From Neocallimastix lanati (nom. inval.) (taxonomy: Eukaryota; Neocallimastigomycota; Neocallimastigomycetes; Neocallimastigales; Neocallimastigaceae): 64,000 bases of DNA. Both the position numbers and the translations under genes were made by a program. The notes under the pieces are model-generated. The model had not been told where the DNA came from, did no database searches, and saw nothing but the letters and a program-made list of their open reading frames with translations. Position 1 is the first letter of the stretch. Every line of letters starts with the position of its first letter. Location of the stretch: the NCBI GenBank assembly GCA_016946835.1, contig JACVTC010000053.1, forward strand, positions 591,001-655,000, in the 5' to 3' direction. Of this stretch, positions 60,552 through 64,000 are shown piece by piece.

Positions 60552-60720
60552 AAATTAAAAGATAAAATAAAGAATAAATTTAGATCTTTAAAATAAAAAT
60601 AATTAATAAAATATATTAAAATAAAAATATAAAAATTTAAATTTTACAATTTTGGAAATTTTTTATATTTTTTATTAAAGATTAAATATTAAAAAAAAAA
60701 AAAAACATATAAATATCAAA

Positions 60721-62220
60721 ATGGTTAGTAACAATTCTGAAAGGTAAATATTATATAATAATAATCATTTTAAAATTAATTTATATTATTTATAAATACA
60801 ATGAAAATAATGAATTATTAATTTGTTTTTTAAATTTATATAATTAATAATAATTATTTTTAGTTCATTAACAATCTATTTAAGAAAGCAGAAAAAATTT
60901 GTAACTTTAGTAAATAGTATCCAAAAGGCAATAAGTTCTAAGGATTATAGAAAACAAGGTTATACCTTCAATTCCTATGTTAAAAAGAATTGGAATATTT
61001 CGAAAGCTCGTATGTTTTTTTTTGTTTTATTATTATTATTTATTTATTGTTATTAAGAATTTCATTAATAATTAAGATTAAATTAATAATATAAATATTA
61101 AATTATTCTATTAATATTATTTATTTCTAATAAATAGAAGCATATCGTTATTTAATTTCAGCAAAAGTACTTGATCAACTTAAAGAATTTAAAATTTTAC
61201 CAAGTAAATATCATAATTAATTAAAATTTAATTAAAAAATTTAAAGTATAATTATAATATTTTTTTATAAAAATATCTTTAATTAAATATATTAATCATT
61301 TTTTTATTTTTATGATAATTGTTTAAATTAATAAAAAAGATTATGAACGTTTATGCAAAATTATATCTTCTTTAACTAAAACTCATGAACAAGTGACTTT
61401 ATTATGGAAAACAGTTCTTAGAAAAGTAGAAAATAGAATTGATGAAATCGATACTTCTTTTATTACTAAAGTTTGGAAAGAACTTTGTGAAAATGAAAAA
61501 TATAATTATATATGCCATATTAAAAATAATATAGTTAATAATAATGAAGATAACAAAAATAAATATTCTGAAAATAAAATATTCACCGAAAATGAATCAA
61601 ATTCTAATATAATTAGTAATAATTTATCATATTCAATTATTTCTTCTCCTGAAAATTCAGAAAATTGTATTTTAATTAATAATAATTCTTCTCAAAATTC
61701 ATATTATCCTTCTCCTTCATTTTCTGAAATTGAATTACAAAGCGTTAATAATTATTCTTCTCAAATTTCATTTATTCCTTCTCCTTCATATTCTGAAGCT
61801 GACTTACAAAATATTAACGAAATAACTACTCAACAAAAATTATTTACTCATTTACCTGTTATAAATAAAGAAACTCTAAATTCAAATATGGATAATTCAC
61901 AACAATTAGATTTAAATAACCAATTATTATTTAATTCAGTTAATGATTATAATAATAATTCTCAAATTGATTCAATTCCTCAAGATTATTCATATGATTC
62001 TTTTGAAGATATTTTCGCTTCATCTATTACTGAATTAAATAATAATTCAAAACTTTTATATTATTCAATGCCTGTAACTGTTGTAAGTTCTTCAAATAAT
62101 TTATATTACCCAATTGATAATAATCAATCAACTATTCAAGCCGTTCCACTTAATACTCCTAATACTATTTACTATATGATTAATACACCAAATCAACAAC
62201 CAATAATAATTTCATCTTAA
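60721..62220 (+). CDS. Array unit C: HTH-like, Asn/Ser-rich protein, 4 exons, 371 aa
   Basis: Exons 60721-60743, 60864-61009, 61138-61203 and 61340-62220; 1116 nt, phases close. It has the same architecture as unit B: an almost invariant N-terminal domain (in exon 2 the main change is IT to VT), the HTH-like NISKAQAYRYL segment, WKTVLRKVENRIDEIDTSF, two PSPSF/PSPSY repeats, and the C-terminal YYSMPVTVV and TIYYMI motifs. It differs from B by small in-frame gaps in the low-complexity part and by many replacements there. The 3' flank is closer to unit A than to B. Function as for unit B, inferred only. Confidence 0.8.
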
Positions 62221-62710
62221 TCATTATACCAAATTGTTAAATTTCTAATGGATATGTTATTAGAGAATATTTTTGAAACATCTTTATTATGATTTAAATA
62301 TTTATATAAAATAAAATAAATATATATCAGAATTAATTATTAAAAAGAAGAATTTTAAGCCATTCAAAAAATTCAGTAATATTATTTTGACATGGATGTT
62401 TGACAAAAGTATTATGAGAACAGGAATAATTACTATTAATGTATTGATGAACTTAAAATCAATTTCATTAATATATTTTGTATTATATGTTAAATAAAAT
62501 GTAAATTTTAATTTCTTATTTAAATATTATAAATTTTTAATTTTTAATTTGTATATATTTAAAAATTAATTATGGTCAATAAAAAAAAAATATTTAAAAA
62601 AAAAAAAAAAAAAATAAATAAAAAAATAATTTAATTTAATTTAATTGCTACTTTATTATTTATTACATTATAATTCTTGATTTATTTTTATTTTTATGCA
62701 TTTATATTTC

Positions 62711-62741
<31 letters not shown>

Positions 62742-63450
62742 TTATGTGAAAAATAGAATATACTCATATACATATATGATGTTTTTATCATAAAAAATTT
62801 TATTATATATGTATTTTTTACAATTTTTTTTTTATTTAAAGAGATATTTTATTAATATTTAATTAATAAAACTTTTATTTAAATCTTTTTCTTCATTAAA
62901 ATCACCTAATGGTAAATATCATGTATAAAAAAATAACTTTAATTATTATTTAATAATATTAAATATAATTTTTGTAAAATTTTATTTTATATAATTTATT
63001 TGTAATTTTGACATTGCTAATACAATTTTTATTAATCATAATTTAAATATTTGGAGTAAATATTTACATTTTTTAATTTGCAAGAATTATTTATTTTATA
63101 TTTAATTTCAAATATTATTTAAATTTTAAATTTTTAATTTTTAAAAAATATTAATACCAAAATTATTAAATAAAATTTATTATATTTTAAAAATAAATTG
63201 TTATGATTTTAAATTGATTTGTAATATAAATCACTGTAAATAACATTTATTAATTATAACAAATTAAAGTTTATTATAAAAAAAAAATTTTTTTTTATTC
63301 CATTACTAGTTATGAACTTTTCTTTAATAAATAGGAAAAATTATTTAAAATAAACATTATTAATAAAAAAAAAACATTTTATTTGAAAAAGTTTGAAAAT
63401 TACAAAAAATTATTATTTTTCTATGGTGAAAATAAAAATATAATTCAGTA
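62221..63450. other. AT-rich spacer after unit C
   Basis: No gene. The first 550 bp match the unit A 3' flank. At about 62797-62812 it jumps to the common upstream DNA (tttttattccattactagtt near 63290), so this spacer is shorter than the A-B spacer. Confidence 0.75.
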
Positions 63451-63451
63451 T

Positions 63452-63505
63452 TTAAACACAGTTAAATTCCTATTAAGATTAAATTTTTACATTGTCATTT
63501 ATTAA
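63452..63505 (+). promoter_or_regulatory. Conserved upstream block, unit D
   Basis: ttcagtatttaaacacagtt block about 205 bp before the ATG of unit D; the second half is shortened (acattgtcatttatta). Confidence 0.45.
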
Positions 63506-63656
63506 AATTTAAAGGATAGAATAAATAATATATTTTGATCTTTAAAATAAAAATAATTTATAAAATATATTAAAATTAAATAATATTAATTTAAATTTTA
63601 AAATCCTTGAAAGTTCTTATTAAATATTAAATATTAAAAAAAATATCAATATCAAA

Positions 63657-64000
63657 ATGGTTAATTACAACTCTGAAAGGTAAATATTATCTATTATTGG
63701 TCATTTTAAAATTCAAATATTGATAATTCACAACAATTTGATATAAATAACCAATTATTATTTAATTCAATTAATGATTGTAGTAATAATTCTCAAATTG
63801 ATTCAATTCCTCAAGATTATTCATATGATTCTTTTGAAGATATTTTCGCTTCATCTATTACTGAATTAAATAATAATTCAAAACTTTTATATTATTCAAT
63901 GCCTGTAACTGTTGTAAGTTCTTTAAATAATTTATATTACCCAATTGATAATAATCAATCAACTATTCAAGCCGTTCCACTTAATACTCCTAATACTATT
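63657..64000 (+). pseudogene. Array unit D: internally deleted copy, runs off the window
   Basis: Exon 1 (63657-63679, ATG GTT AAT TAC AAC TCT GAA AG) and its donor gtaaat are kept. After about 30 bases of intron 1 the sequence joins directly to the middle of exon 4 (tttaaaattcaaatattgat at about 63705; unit C equivalent near 61876). Exons 2, 3 and the first part of exon 4, including the HTH-like domain, are deleted. The remaining tail stays open to the window end and still carries DIFASSITELNNN and YYSMPVTVV. There is no acceptor at the junction, so normal splicing is unlikely. Confidence 0.8.

Overview
The window is a piece of a nuclear genome from a flagellated fungus. The best fit is an anaerobic gut fungus (Neocallimastigomycota); this is inference. 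The evidence is extreme AT content (introns and intergenic DNA are almost pure A/T with long homopolymers, AAT/ATT microsatellites and AT-rich minisatellites), short genes with many small GT..AG introns, Asn-rich low-complexity protein segments, an LRR-TM-SH3 surface protein, and an axonemal dynein intermediate chain. The dynein argues against Dictyostelium, which is equally AT-rich but lacks cilia.

Layout. 1-1899 (+): 3' part of an RBM26/RBM27-like RNA-binding protein. 4112-4667 (+): small two-exon gene of unknown function. 6604-12622 (+): 15-exon axonemal dynein intermediate chain DNAI4/WDR78 (IC138 type). 13387-13737 (+): doubtful small gene or remnant. 15028-19317 (-): 9-exon UBE2U-like ubiquitin-conjugating enzyme with a very long C-terminal extension. 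21968-26165 (-): LRR, transmembrane, Asn-rich, SH3 protein. 26.2-42.8 kb: gene-poor, with a degraded Ty1/copia element (29.9-32.4 kb), a giant 7-bp satellite (32.7-33.6 kb), a 14-copy minisatellite (35.9-36.2 kb) and a broken coding remnant (38.96-39.54 kb). 42838-46482 (+): 8-exon polo-like kinase. 46.5-51.3 kb: gene-poor, with a Ty3/gypsy RNase H remnant. 51.3-64.0 kb (+): tandem array of five units of one gene family (two intact copies, one frameshifted copy, one collapsed to a poly-Asn stub, one internally deleted and running off the end).

The spliced gene models were built by hand. In every model the exon phases close exactly and the product aligns with its remembered family where one is known. 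DNAI4 and probably UBE2U belong to cilia-linked gene sets, fitting a zoospore-forming fungus. PLK is a core mitotic regulator. The most novel part is the tandem array: each intact protein has an N-terminal helix-turn-helix-like region and an Asn/Ser-rich tail, and every unit, including the dead ones, keeps the same upstream block.
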